A DNA stretch of 64,000 nucleotides from Anaerostipes hadrus ATCC 29173 = JCM 17467 (GTDB lineage: Bacteria; Bacillota; Clostridia; Lachnospirales; Lachnospiraceae): contig NZ_AP028031.1 in NCBI RefSeq assembly GCF_030296915.1, positions 821,001-885,000 on the forward strand, given 5' to 3'. Each line of letters starts with the position of its first letter. Position 1 is the first letter of the stretch. The notes beneath the pieces are model-generated. The model did no database searches. It worked only from the letters and a program-made list of their open reading frames with translations, and was not told the DNA's origin. The position numbers and the translations under genes were made by a program. Positions 17,821 to 25,283 of the stretch are shown here, piece by piece.

Positions 17821-20177
17821 GAAAAGAACTTTTAATATTTGATGGAGCGATGGGAACACAGCTCCAGAACGCAGGATTAAGTGCAGGGGATATCCCAGAA
17901 GAATTAAATATTGACCGCCCGGATTTATTAAGATCGATTCATAAAAACTATCTGAAAGCGGGAGCAGACTTTATTACAACAAATACATTTGGGTGTAACC
18001 GATTAAAGATGGAAGAAGCAAAATACGAGGCGAAAGATATGCTGTTAGCAGCAGTAGAGAATGCAAGAGCTGCAAGAACAGAAGCTGGAAGAGAAGATGA
18101 CTCTTATATTGTTCTTGATATTGGACCGATCGGTCAGCTGTTAGAGCCAATGGGAACATTGACATTCGATGAAGCATATGACATCATCCTCGAGCAGGTA
18201 GAAACAGTAAAAGATCAAGTAGATCTTGTACTGTTTGAGACAATGAGTGATCTATATGAGGTGAAAGCTGGAGTTCTGGCGGTCAAAGAACACACAGACC
18301 TTCCAGTGTTTGTTACAATGACCTTCGAGCAAAATGGAAGAACGTTATCTGGAAATGATCCGGAAACATTTATTAATGTTGCAGAGGGCTTAGGAGTTGA
18401 TGCATTGGGAGTTAATTGTTCTTTAGGACCCGATGAATTAAAACCGATTATTGACGAAATCTTAGAAAAAGCAAGTATTCCAGTGATGTTACAGCCCAAT
18501 GCCGGACTTCCATGTTTAGAACATGGAGAAACACACTATCATGTGACACCAGAAGAATATGTGGAATCTATGAAAGATTATATGGCAAGAGGTGCAGCAA
18601 TCGTTGGTGGATGCTGTGGAACAACACCAGAATTTATAGGAAAACTTGCAGAAGCTGCGCCTAAAGCAGTGGCAGAGAGAACAGTTGAGAAGAAAACAAG
18701 AGTATCCAGTCAGACACAGACAGTTACGTTTGGAGATCATGTGATCGTCTGCGGAGAACGTCTAAACCCAACGGGTAAGAAAAAGATGAAAAAAGCGTTG
18801 TTAGAAGAGCGCTATGATGAACTTGTGGTGGAAGCAGTTAAACAGGTAGAAGCTGGAGCGGAAGTACTAGATGTTAATGTTGGACTTCCTGGAATTGACG
18901 AGCCAGAGACAATGAAACGGGTTGTACGTCTGTTGCAGGAAGTTGTCACACTTCCATTACAGATTGACAGTTCCGAAGCAGATGCGATTGAGAATGCCTG
19001 TCGTTATTATAATGGAAAACCATTGATCAACTCTGTAAATGGTAAAGACGAAGTCATGGAAAAAATCTTCCCGATTGCTAAGAAATATGGAGGAGTTGTG
19101 ATCGGACTGACTCTGGAAGACGGAATTCCGCTGAAAGCAGAAGAACGATTTGAAATCGCCAAGAAGATTGTCAATAAAGCAGCTGAATACGGAATCGGTA
19201 AAGAGAATATCATCATCGACTGTCTGACATTAACAGCATCTGCACAGCAAAAAGAAGTAAAAGAAACACTCCGAGCGATCAAGATGGTAAAAAAAGAATT
19301 AGGTGTCCATACCGTATTAGGGGTATCGAATGTATCCTTTGGATTGCCAAACCGTCCGTTATTAAATAGAACATTTTTAGCATTAGCAATGGAAGCAGGA
19401 TTGGATTTACCGATCATCAATCCGTTAGATGCAGAATTGATGGGAACCATAGATGCATTTCATGTGCTGTTCTACAAAGACGTGGATAGTCAGACTTATA
19501 TTAAAAACCAGTCCAAAGATAAAGAAACAAAACCAGCCACAGCGGCGGCAACAACAAACTTCACATTAAAAGATGTGATCATTCACGGATTAAAAGATGA
19601 AGTAGAGAAAGTCACAAAAGAAGAACTGAAAGATAAAGAAGCACTGACAGTAATTAATGAAGTGATCATACCAGCGTTAAATATCGTAGGAAAAGATTAT
19701 GAGACAGGAAAGATCTTCCTGCCACAGTTAATTCAGTCAGCAGAGACAACGAAGAAAGCATTTGAAGTTGTTAAAGAAACATTTTCAGCAAATGACGGAG
19801 AAGAAAAAGGACCGATCATCATAGCAACCGTAGAAGGTGATATTCATGATATTGGAAAGAACATCGTGAAAGTTGTACTGGAAAGTTATGGATATAAGAT
19901 CATCGACCTTGGAAAAGACGTTAAAGTTGAAAAGGTAGTAGAAGCTTATAAGAAATACAAGCCAAAAGCGATTGGGCTAAGTGCATTAATGACAACAACC
20001 GTTGCATCAATGGAAAGAACGATCAAAGCACTTCACGAAGCAGGATGCAGTGAACCAATCTGGGTTGGGGGAGCTGTTGTGACGGAAGATATCGCACACA
20101 ATATCGGAGCAGATTATTATACAGAAGATGCGATGGCAGCGGTGAATCTGCTGGAAAATGAAATTTTAGATTTGTAG
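17802..20177 (+). CDS. metH: Cobalamin-dependent methionine synthase, three-domain form
   Basis: Transfers a methyl group from methyl-THF via methylcobalamin to homocysteine. 791 residues: homocysteine-binding domain (1-290) with zinc Cys in GVNCS near 205 and GGCCGT near 268; pterin-binding domain (about 310-560) with 'GERLNPTGKK' and 'DVNVGLPGIDE'; cap and B12 domain (about 590-790) with the cobalt-ligand motif DIHDIGKN near 679. It lacks the C-terminal activation domain, supplied by the gene just upstream. AGAGGAC precedes ATG 17802. The gene ends in a large inverted repeat that probably acts as its terminator. Confidence 0.96.
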   Translation: MLQNRLGKELLIFDGAMGTQLQNAGLSAGDIPEELNIDRPDLLRSIHKNYLKAGADFITTNTFGCNRLKMEEAKYEAKDMLLAAVENARAARTEAGREDDSYIVLDIGPIGQLLEPMGTLTFDEAYDIILEQVETVKDQVDLVLFETMSDLYEVKAGVLAVKEHTDLPVFVTMTFEQNGRTLSGNDPETFINVAEGLGVDALGVNCSLGPDELKPIIDEILEKASIPVMLQPNAGLPCLEHGETHYHVTPEEYVESMKDYMARGAAIVGGCCGTTPEFIGKLAEAAPKAVAERTVEKKTRVSSQTQTVTFGDHVIVCGERLNPTGKKKMKKALLEERYDELVVEAVKQVEAGAEVLDVNVGLPGIDEPETMKRVVRLLQEVVTLPLQIDSSEADAIENACRYYNGKPLINSVNGKDEVMEKIFPIAKKYGGVVIGLTLEDGIPLKAEERFEIAKKIVNKAAEYGIGKENIIIDCLTLTASAQQKEVKETLRAIKMVKKELGVHTVLGVSNVSFGLPNRPLLNRTFLALAMEAGLDLPIINPLDAELMGTIDAFHVLFYKDVDSQTYIKNQSKDKETKPATAAATTNFTLKDVIIHGLKDEVEKVTKEELKDKEALTVINEVIIPALNIVGKDYETGKIFLPQLIQSAETTKKAFEVVKETFSANDGEEKGPIIIATVEGDIHDIGKNIVKVVLESYGYKIIDLGKDVKVEKVVEAYKKYKPKAIGLSALMTTTVASMERTIKALHEAGCSEPIWVGGAVVTEDIAHNIGADYYTEDAMAAVNLLENEILDL

Positions 20178-20179
20178 TT

Positions 20180-20451
20180 GGCCAACTTTAGATTTTGAGT
20201 ATATGATAAAAAATAAATAAACGATCGGAAGAACAGCTAGAGAATTTTCCTCACGTTTTTTACAGATCGCTGATCCGCCGGCTTTCCTTGCGAACTCGCC
20301 TTCAAAGATATTTAAACCAGAACTCTTTGAGGCTCAGACAGCGCACCAAGCCGGCTGCGAATTTGTAAAAAACGTGGCAAAATTCTAATGCTGCTCTTCC
20401 GATCGTTTATTTATTTTTTATCATATACCAGAAGTCTAAAGTGTGGACAAT
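20180..20451. repeat. Long-hairpin element A (33-bp perfect arms, conserved core)
   Basis: Starting 3 bases after metH, positions 20200-20232 are perfectly complementary to 20395-20427, and weaker complementarity extends outward to about 20180 and 20451 and inward through a TTTTTTACA / TGTAAAAAA pair. The core (about 20255-20374) contains GTTTTTTACAGATCGCTGAT and GCTGCGAATTTGTAAAAAAC. The same two segments recur in element B in reverse orientation, while the arms differ. No coding frame is seen. It could be a non-autonomous mobile element, a structured RNA or a giant terminator for metH. Confidence 0.75.
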
Positions 20452-20580
20452 TACAAGAATTGAAAAATTTAAGTGGTGTGTATGTTAACTGTTATCGAGC
20501 TTCAATTTATATAGTGGCAGACAGATGTTTATTATACATACCCATACAGTAAAACATACACACTGTATGGTGGTTTGAAT
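20452..20580. other. Spacer between the two hairpin elements
   Basis: AT-rich sequence with one small inverted repeat (CCATACAGT / ACTGTATGG, 20542-20570) lacking a T tract. I see no gene, promoter pair or recognisable RNA. Confidence 0.4.
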
Positions 20581-20866
20581 AGTGTTTTGTTATATGAGTC
20601 AGAAAGAAGATAAGAAGAAATATTTATAAGAATAAAGGGCGACAACATGAGCACTTTTTGAATGCGTTTTTTACAAATTCGCAGCGCCCTGTGGTTGATT
20701 GTCTGACCGTAGCTGCGGGCATTTTGGCTCGCAGCCAGGGAGTTATCAAAGAAACAGGCGCGGATCGGCGATTTGTAAAAAATGCTTTCAAAAATGCGGA
20801 GTGTCACCCTTTATTCTTATAAATATTTCTTCTTATCTTCTTTCTGACTCATATAGGACCAACACT
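20581..20866. repeat. Long-hairpin element B (49-bp perfect arms, same core inverted)
   Basis: Positions 20591-20639 are perfectly complementary to 20807-20855, a 49-bp perfect inverted repeat around a 167-base centre. Weaker pairing continues outward (AGTGTT / AACACT) and inward. On the minus strand the centre carries ATTTTTTACAAATCGCCGAT and GCTGCGAATTTGTAAAAAAC, aligning with element A. It ends 17 bases from the leuA stop codon on the minus strand, so it is the 3' flank of leuA as element A is of metH. Both perfect arms begin TATATGA; otherwise the arms are unrelated. Confidence 0.75.
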
Positions 20867-20882
20867 ACCTACAAATCACAAT

Positions 20883-22544
20883 CTACTGATCTAATCGGTT
20901 TACAGCGCTGATCAGTGCTAATACAGAAGCAGTAATGATGTCTTCGTGGATTCCGGATCCCCAAGTAACATTACCATTTGGTTCTTGAACTCCAACATAA
21001 GCACAAGCCTGAGAGTTAGAACCAACATTTAAAGCGTGTTCCTGATAAGTAACGATAGAGTAATGCATATCACTGTGTCTCTGTAAAGCGTTACTTACAG
21101 CATCCAGACGACCATTTCCTTTTCCGTGGTAAAGTTTTGGAACACCAGATTTCTCTAAAGAGATTTCTGCTTCGATGCCACCGTCTTTCTGTACGAAGTG
21201 CACTTCTTTTAATTTGCATGGATCATCAATATTTACGTAAACTTCTTTGAATACTTTTAAGATATCTCTTGGAACTAATTCCTGATGGCGTTTATCAGAT
21301 ACATCTTTGACTGTGTATCCTACATCTTCACGCATTTTTCCAGGAATATGGAATCCAAAGTTTTCTTCTAGTACATAGCTGATACCGCCTTTACCAGACT
21401 GACTGTTGATACGGATAACATCACTTTCGTATTCACGTCCAACATCGTGTGGATCGATTGGAAGATATGGGATATTCCAGTGCTCTGGATGTTTTTCGTC
21501 TCTCCAGTGCATACCTTTGGCAATCGCATCCTGATGAGATCCAGAGAAGGCAGCAAATACCAACTGTCCTGTGTATGGCTGACGTTCGTAAACGGACATT
21601 CTTGTTAATCTTTCATAGACTTTTGTAAGTTCTGGTAAGTTAGAGAAGTCCAGTTTTGGATCAACACCGTGTGTATACATATTTAATGCAAGAGTGATAA
21701 TGTCAACGTTACCTGTACGTTCACCATTTCCAAATAAAGTACCCTCGACACGATCAGCACCTGCAAGTAAGGCAAGTTCTGTATCAGCAACACCGCATCC
21801 ACGGTCATTATGTGGATGAAGAGATAAAACTACGTTTTCACGGTATTTCATATGTTTGCTCATATATTCGATCTGGCTGGCATATACGTGAGGCATTGAA
21901 AGCTGTACAGTTACAGGAAGATTGATGATGACCTTCCAGTCTGGCCGAGGCTGCCATACGTCAAGAACGGCATTACATACATCTAATGCATAGTCGATCT
22001 CTGTACCAGTAAAACTTTCTGGAGAGTATTCAAATAAGAAGTTACCGTCTGTCTCATCAGCCAGGCGTTTTAATAATTTTGCACCGTCTGTTGCAATTTT
22101 CATGATCTCTTCTTTGGATTTTTTAAATACCTGTTCACGCTGTGCAACAGAAGTAGAGTTATATACATGAACGATCGCTCTTTTTGCGCCTTTTAAAGCT
22201 TCGAAAGTCTTTTTAATGATATGTTCTCTTGCCTGTGTTAAAACCTGAATGGTAACATCATCAGGGATCAGATCATTTTCAATCAAAGTACGTAAAAATG
22301 TATATTCTGTTTCTGAAGCAGCAGGGAAACCAACTTCAATCTCTTTGAAACCAACCTTTACTAAAAGTTTAAAAAATTCAACTTTTTCATCAAGACTCAT
22401 CGGAATGATCAGAGCCTGATTTCCATCACGAAGGTCAACACTACACCATGTAGGTGCTTTTGTGATATATTCTTTCTTTGTCCAGTCAAGGGACGTTTCA
22501 GGTGGCATAAAATATTGTCTTTCATATTTGCTTGGGTTCATCAT
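20883..22544 (-). CDS. leuA: 2-isopropylmalate synthase, long (LeuA type 2) form
   Basis: First committed step of leucine synthesis: acetyl-CoA plus 2-oxoisovalerate. About 553 residues, with the yeast-type N-terminus ('YFMPPETSLDWTKKEYI') and the HMGL-like barrel with 'VDLRDGNQAL', 'EIEVGFPAASETEYTF' and metal-binding 'SLHPHNDRGCG'. The C-terminal allosteric leucine domain includes 'GNGRLDAVSNAL'. The start at 22544 follows AAAGGAGC on the minus strand; extending to 22652 would enter the T-box leader. No other leu genes are adjacent. Expression is probably under the Leu T-box upstream. Confidence 0.95.
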   Translation of the reverse strand: MMNPSKYERQYFMPPETSLDWTKKEYITKAPTWCSVDLRDGNQALIIPMSLDEKVEFFKLLVKVGFKEIEVGFPAASETEYTFLRTLIENDLIPDDVTIQVLTQAREHIIKKTFEALKGAKRAIVHVYNSTSVAQREQVFKKSKEEIMKIATDGAKLLKRLADETDGNFLFEYSPESFTGTEIDYALDVCNAVLDVWQPRPDWKVIINLPVTVQLSMPHVYASQIEYMSKHMKYRENVVLSLHPHNDRGCGVADTELALLAGADRVEGTLFGNGERTGNVDIITLALNMYTHGVDPKLDFSNLPELTKVYERLTRMSVYERQPYTGQLVFAAFSGSHQDAIAKGMHWRDEKHPEHWNIPYLPIDPHDVGREYESDVIRINSQSGKGGISYVLEENFGFHIPGKMREDVGYTVKDVSDKRHQELVPRDILKVFKEVYVNIDDPCKLKEVHFVQKDGGIEAEISLEKSGVPKLYHGKGNGRLDAVSNALQRHSDMHYSIVTYQEHALNVGSNSQACAYVGVQEPNGNVTWGSGIHEDIITASVLALISAVNRLDQ

Positions 22545-22652
22545 TGCTGTGAAGCTCCTTTCAAAAATTAATGATTGTTGTAGGTATGTTTTAAGTATTG
22601 AAAGGTGGATACGGGGTATCATGTATCGGATGAAATAAATGTACGATAGCAT

Positions 22653-22940
22653 AAAAAAAACTCCGAATCTAATCCTTATCAGGATAGAGACGAAGAAACT
22701 TCCGCGGTACCACTCTAATTCACGTTATAAAGAAACGTGCACTTCTTACTGATACGGGTTATAAAACCGATATCTCTCCATTGTAACGGTTGGACTCCGG
22801 CAATACCTACTGTAAGTTCAGCATGCTACTCAAAGGCGAGTTCAAATATCATCAACAATTGCTTCGCACCATCCAGCAACTCTCTGAATGTCTTAAATAT
22901 TCTACTATTCCTTATCATTGTATTTAAATCATTTACAATA
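22653..22940 (-). promoter_or_regulatory. T-box leader, leucine specifier, upstream of leuA
   Basis: On the minus strand the leader contains the antiterminator core AGAGTGGTACCGCGG (22701-22715), followed by a stem and a run of eight T (22653-22692) forming the terminator. Stem I carries the typical GAA-CTC-GCC-TTTGAG context; the specifier codon CTC (minus strand of 22838-22840) is leucine. Uncharged tRNA-Leu would stabilise the antiterminator and switch leuA on. Confidence 0.92.
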
Positions 22941-22946
22941 ATGACA

Positions 22947-22974
22947 ATCTAACATAAAAATCAGGAAGTGTCAA
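22947..22974 (-). promoter_or_regulatory. Promoter of the leuA T-box transcript
   Basis: On the minus strand TTGACA (22974-22969) and TTAGAT (22952-22947) are 16 bases apart, placing the transcript start near 22940 at the 5' end of the T-box. Confidence 0.55.
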
Positions 22975-23074
22975 CTGCTAAAATGTAAAATATAAAGAGA
23001 ACTTTCTTTACAGAGAAGACTTTCATATGGAAAGAAATTATGATAAAGTAGAACAGAGCAATGGAGGAAAGAAC

Positions 23075-23458
23075 ATGAGATTTTTTGAATATTTAAAAAA
23101 ACAGGAACCTTCAAAAGAAAATGAAGAAGCAAGAAAACGAATTTATAAGCTGCATCAATTAGAAGGAAGCCTTACTTATATTGAACGAATGGAAATCATC
23201 GAAGAAGGGAAAGGCTCCATGGAAGTTGAGTTTGTCAGAGGAGAGTTGAGTGAGGGAATGACACTTTGCTTTTATGATAATCAAGGAAAAGAATCTGGAA
23301 GAGGAGAGATTCTCGAAATTTATATTGGAAAGGGAGAAGATAAAGGGAGATTCTCAGAACAAGGGAATAAGGGGAAGATCATATTTGAATATTGGCAGCC
23401 AGTAACGGACCGTTTCTGGAACAGTCAATATCTGAAAGAATTCACTCTTGAAAAATAA
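23075..23458 (+). CDS. Hypothetical protein, 127 residues
   Basis: I do not recognise the family. The protein is soluble: a charged N-terminal helix ('FEYLKKQEPSKENEEARKRI') followed by a probable beta-rich domain ('LEGSLTYIERMEIIEEGKGSMEVEFV', 'GKIIFEYWQPVTDRFW'). ATG 23075 is chosen because GGAGG lies 7 bases upstream; an in-frame ATG at 23027 lacks such a site. It stands alone, followed by a tRNA promoter. Confidence 0.6.
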   Translation: MRFFEYLKKQEPSKENEEARKRIYKLHQLEGSLTYIERMEIIEEGKGSMEVEFVRGELSEGMTLCFYDNQGKESGRGEILEIYIGKGEDKGRFSEQGNKGKIIFEYWQPVTDRFWNSQYLKEFTLEK

Positions 23459-23482
23459 ATTTAAAAAAATTCAAAAAAAGTG

Positions 23483-23510
23483 TTGACAGTTGTCGGAAAC
23501 ATATGATAAT
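23483..23510 (+). promoter_or_regulatory. tRNA promoter 1
   Basis: TTGACA (23483-23488) and GATAAT (23505-23510), 16 bases apart, just upstream of the first Gln-Lys tRNA pair. Confidence 0.65.
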
Positions 23511-23531
23511 ATAAACAAGCTGTCGCATTGA

Positions 23532-23602
23532 TGGGGTATCGCCAAGTGGTAAGGCACAGGATTCTGACTCCTGCACCGCTGGTTCGAGTCCAGCTACCCC
23601 AG
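23532..23602 (+). tRNA. tRNA-Gln (CTG)
   Basis: Cloverleaf with acceptor TGGGGTA / TACCCCA, anticodon loop TTCTGAC (anticodon CTG) and T-loop GGTTCGAGTCC. Discriminator G. No CCA is encoded. Identical to the copy at 23770. Confidence 0.93.
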
Positions 23603-23606
23603 TTAA

Positions 23607-23679
23607 GGGTGTGTAGCTCAGGTGGTAGAGCACTTGACTTTTAATCAAGTTGTCCGGGGTTCGAATCCCCGCACGCTCA
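23607..23679 (+). tRNA. tRNA-Lys (TTT)
   Basis: Acceptor GGGTGTG / CACGCTC (with G-T pairs), anticodon loop CTTTTAA (anticodon TTT), T arm CGGGG / CCCCG, discriminator A. Four identical copies occur in this window. Confidence 0.93.
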
Positions 23680-23721
23680 CTATATTTTTTAAAATAAATT
23701 TTAAAAAATATAAAAAAGTTC

Positions 23722-23750
23722 TTGACAAAGAACGACAGATTATGTATAAT
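23722..23750 (+). promoter_or_regulatory. tRNA promoter 2
   Basis: TTGACA (23722-23727) and TATAAT (23745-23750) with perfect 17-base spacing, upstream of the second Gln-Lys pair. Confidence 0.8.
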
Positions 23751-23769
23751 AAGATAGTTGTTGCACTGA

Positions 23770-23840
23770 TGGGGTATCGCCAAGTGGTAAGGCACAGGAT
23801 TCTGACTCCTGCACCGCTGGTTCGAGTCCAGCTACCCCAG
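23770..23840 (+). tRNA. tRNA-Gln (CTG), second copy
   Basis: Identical in sequence to the tRNA at 23532, with its own strong promoter upstream. Confidence 0.93.
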
Positions 23841-23844
23841 TTAA

Positions 23845-23917
23845 GGGTGTGTAGCTCAGGTGGTAGAGCACTTGACTTTTAATCAAGTTGTCCGGGGTTC
23901 GAATCCCCGCACGCTCA
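23845..23917 (+). tRNA. tRNA-Lys (TTT), second copy
   Basis: Identical to the copy at 23607, at the same 4-base distance from tRNA-Gln. Confidence 0.93.
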
Positions 23918-23923
23918 GTTGAT

Positions 23924-23963
23924 AAGCATGATTTAAGAATGAACTTAGATCATGCTTTTTTTC
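23924..23963 (+). terminator. Terminator of the Gln-Lys tRNA units
   Basis: Stem AAGCATGAT / ATCATGCTT plus inner TAAG / CTTA pairing, followed by T7. Confidence 0.8.
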
Positions 23964-23975
23964 TTTTACCAAATA

Positions 23976-24009
23976 CAAAATAAAAGAAGCCTCTAAAAAC
24001 AGAGACTTC
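23976..24009 (-). terminator. Terminator of the HPr-like gene
   Basis: On the minus strand GAAGTCTCT / AGAGGCTTC with a short T-rich loop, followed by TTTTATTTT. Confidence 0.65.
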
Positions 24010-24036
24010 AAATGCTCGCATTGATCACAAGTAAAC

Positions 24037-24273
24037 TTATTTTTTCAAGTATGGTGCAATTGCAGAGCTGATTTCTTCAAGTTCATCTTTACCATGTACG
24101 GTTAAAGTCAAAGGTCTTGTCAGATCAAGGCTGAAAATTCCCATGATCGATTTTGCATTTACGATATATCTTCCAGAAGAAAGATCAATCTCAGATTTAA
24201 AATGTGCGATCGTATTTGCAAATGCATTCACGTCTGCAATGGAATCAAGAGAAATAATAAAGTTGGTATCCAT
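24037..24273 (-). CDS. HPr-like protein lacking the phosphorylatable histidine
   Basis: A 78-residue protein with the HPr fold pattern. The central 'KSIMGIFSLDL' matches the conserved Ser46 regulatory region of HPr (usually KSIMGVMSL). The N-terminal part reads 'SLDSIADVNAFANTIAHF', where true HPr has the GLHARPA active-site segment, so His15 is missing. It therefore cannot relay PTS phosphate but might still be a target or partner of HPr kinase/CcpA-type regulation, like Crh. It is monocistronic, with GGAGG before the ATG. Function is inferred only. Confidence 0.8.
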   Translation of the reverse strand: MDTNFIISLDSIADVNAFANTIAHFKSEIDLSSGRYIVNAKSIMGIFSLDLTRPLTLTVHGKDELEEISSAIAPYLKK

Positions 24274-24391
24274 GTTTAAACCTCCTTAATGGTTAAATCT
24301 CTTTTATCCTACAATTTTTTTGATAGAAAGTCAAATTCGATAGATAACAGAAAAGAAGTATGATAAAATATAAGACAACGGAGGGAAGAAG

Positions 24392-24997
24392 ATGACGGAA
24401 AAACAAAAAATGTTGATGGGAATTTTATATAATGCAGAGGATCAAGCTCTGATAGAAGAGAGGAACCATGCAAAATCTCTAACCAGACAGTTTAATGAAC
24501 ATTGGGAAGATAAAGGACGTCGGAATTATCTGATAGGACAGATATTTGGAAGTCTTGGGAAGAATGTTCATCTGGAAGCGCCCATTTATCTGGATTATGG
24601 ATATAGGACAACGATTGGAAGTGACTTTTTCTCAAACTTTAATCTGACGATTTTAGATGGCGGAGGAGTTGAAATCGGGAATCATGTTTTTATAGGTCCG
24701 AATGTAGGAATTTATACTGCGAACCACCCAGCAGATGTGAGGAGACGAGAAAAGGGATATGAATGGGCCCTCCCAGTTAAGATTGGAGATAAAGTATGGA
24801 TTGGCGGAGGGGTTACGATTCTTCCTGGAGTTACGATCGGCGACAATAGTGTGATCGGTGCAGGAAGTGTTGTAACAAAGGATATTCCTGCCAATGTAGT
24901 TGCTGCAGGTAATCCATGCAGGATCATCAAAGAAGCGGAAGAAGGAGACAGATATGGGATTATTGACGAGAAAAACGGACAGCAATCCATTAAGTAA
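24392..24997 (+). CDS. Maltose/galactoside O-acetyltransferase family (LbH-MAT)
   Basis: Acetyl-CoA-dependent sugar O-acetyltransferase, 201 residues. An N-terminal Mac domain ('TEKQKMLMGILYNAEDQAL') is followed by a left-handed beta-helix of hexapeptide repeats ('VEIGNHVFIGPNVGIYTANH', 'KIGDKVWIGGGVTILPGVTI', 'GAGSVVTKDIPANVVAAGNP'). The catalytic His lies in 'TANHP'. CGGAGGGAAG precedes the ATG. The exact sugar acceptor is unknown. Confidence 0.92.
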   Translation: MTEKQKMLMGILYNAEDQALIEERNHAKSLTRQFNEHWEDKGRRNYLIGQIFGSLGKNVHLEAPIYLDYGYRTTIGSDFFSNFNLTILDGGGVEIGNHVFIGPNVGIYTANHPADVRRREKGYEWALPVKIGDKVWIGGGVTILPGVTIGDNSVIGAGSVVTKDIPANVVAAGNPCRIIKEAEEGDRYGIIDEKNGQQSIK

Positions 24998-25133
24998 GAA
25001 TATTGACGAATTACTTGATGGAATGAATCAGGAGAGGGAAGAGACAAAAGAAGGAACTTATGAAGAATCTTTAAAAAAGATTGAGGAGCGGATCAAAGAA
25101 CTTGGGATTTTAGAAGAAGAGAACGAAGATTAA
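24954..25133 (+). CDS. Small acidic hypothetical protein overlapping the acetyltransferase gene
   Basis: A 59-residue charged protein whose ATG follows AGAAGGAGA and lies 44 bases inside the acetyltransferase 3' end in another frame. The C-terminal part ('TYEESLKKIEERIKELGILE') is a probable coiled-coil helix. No family recognised. The ribosome site, the start overlap and the terminator right after its stop support a real gene. Confidence 0.6.
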   Translation: MGLLTRKTDSNPLSKNIDELLDGMNQEREETKEGTYEESLKKIEERIKELGILEEENED

Positions 25134-25163
25134 GAAAGGCATCGGTGGTGCCTTTCTTTTTTT
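25132..25163 (+). terminator. Terminator after the acetyltransferase pair
   Basis: AAGAAAGGCA / TGCCTTTCTT stem, 7-base loop, T run. Confidence 0.85.
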
Positions 25164-25184
25164 AGGATGATCAAAAGATTCCCT

Positions 25185-25217
25185 ATTGTTAACTTTTAAA
25201 AAAACAAAGTTGACAAT
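25185..25217 (+). promoter_or_regulatory. BirA-type operator of bioY
   Basis: ATTGTTAAC (25185-25193) and GTTGACAAT (25209-25217) form an inverted repeat with 15 bases between, matching the biotin-repressor BirA operator pattern TTGTTAAC-N15-GTTAACAA with one change. The right half contains the -35 hexamer TTGACA, so binding would block RNA polymerase. Confidence 0.8.
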
Positions 25218-25238
25218 AAGAAATTGATGATATATAAT
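25210..25238 (+). promoter_or_regulatory. bioY promoter
   Basis: TTGACA (25210-25215) and TATAAT (25233-25238) are 17 bases apart: a perfect consensus promoter whose -35 is embedded in the BirA operator. Confidence 0.85.
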
Positions 25239-25283
25239 GGCAGTCAGTACAGGAAAATAATAAAAGTGAGGGAGAAATTTATT

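Noticed and set aside
20180..20866. CRISPR array or attC-like integron sites
   Set aside because: There are only two units, inverted relative to each other, with no short regularly spaced repeats and no cas or integrase genes.
23442..23882. Open frames of 86-117 codons running through the Gln-Lys tRNA genes on both strands
   Set aside because: They consist of the duplicated tRNA sequences translated; no ribosome site, and the tRNAs explain the conservation.
24653..25047. Minus-strand frames opposite the acetyltransferase gene
   Set aside because: They are codon shadows of the plus-strand gene with no ribosome sites.
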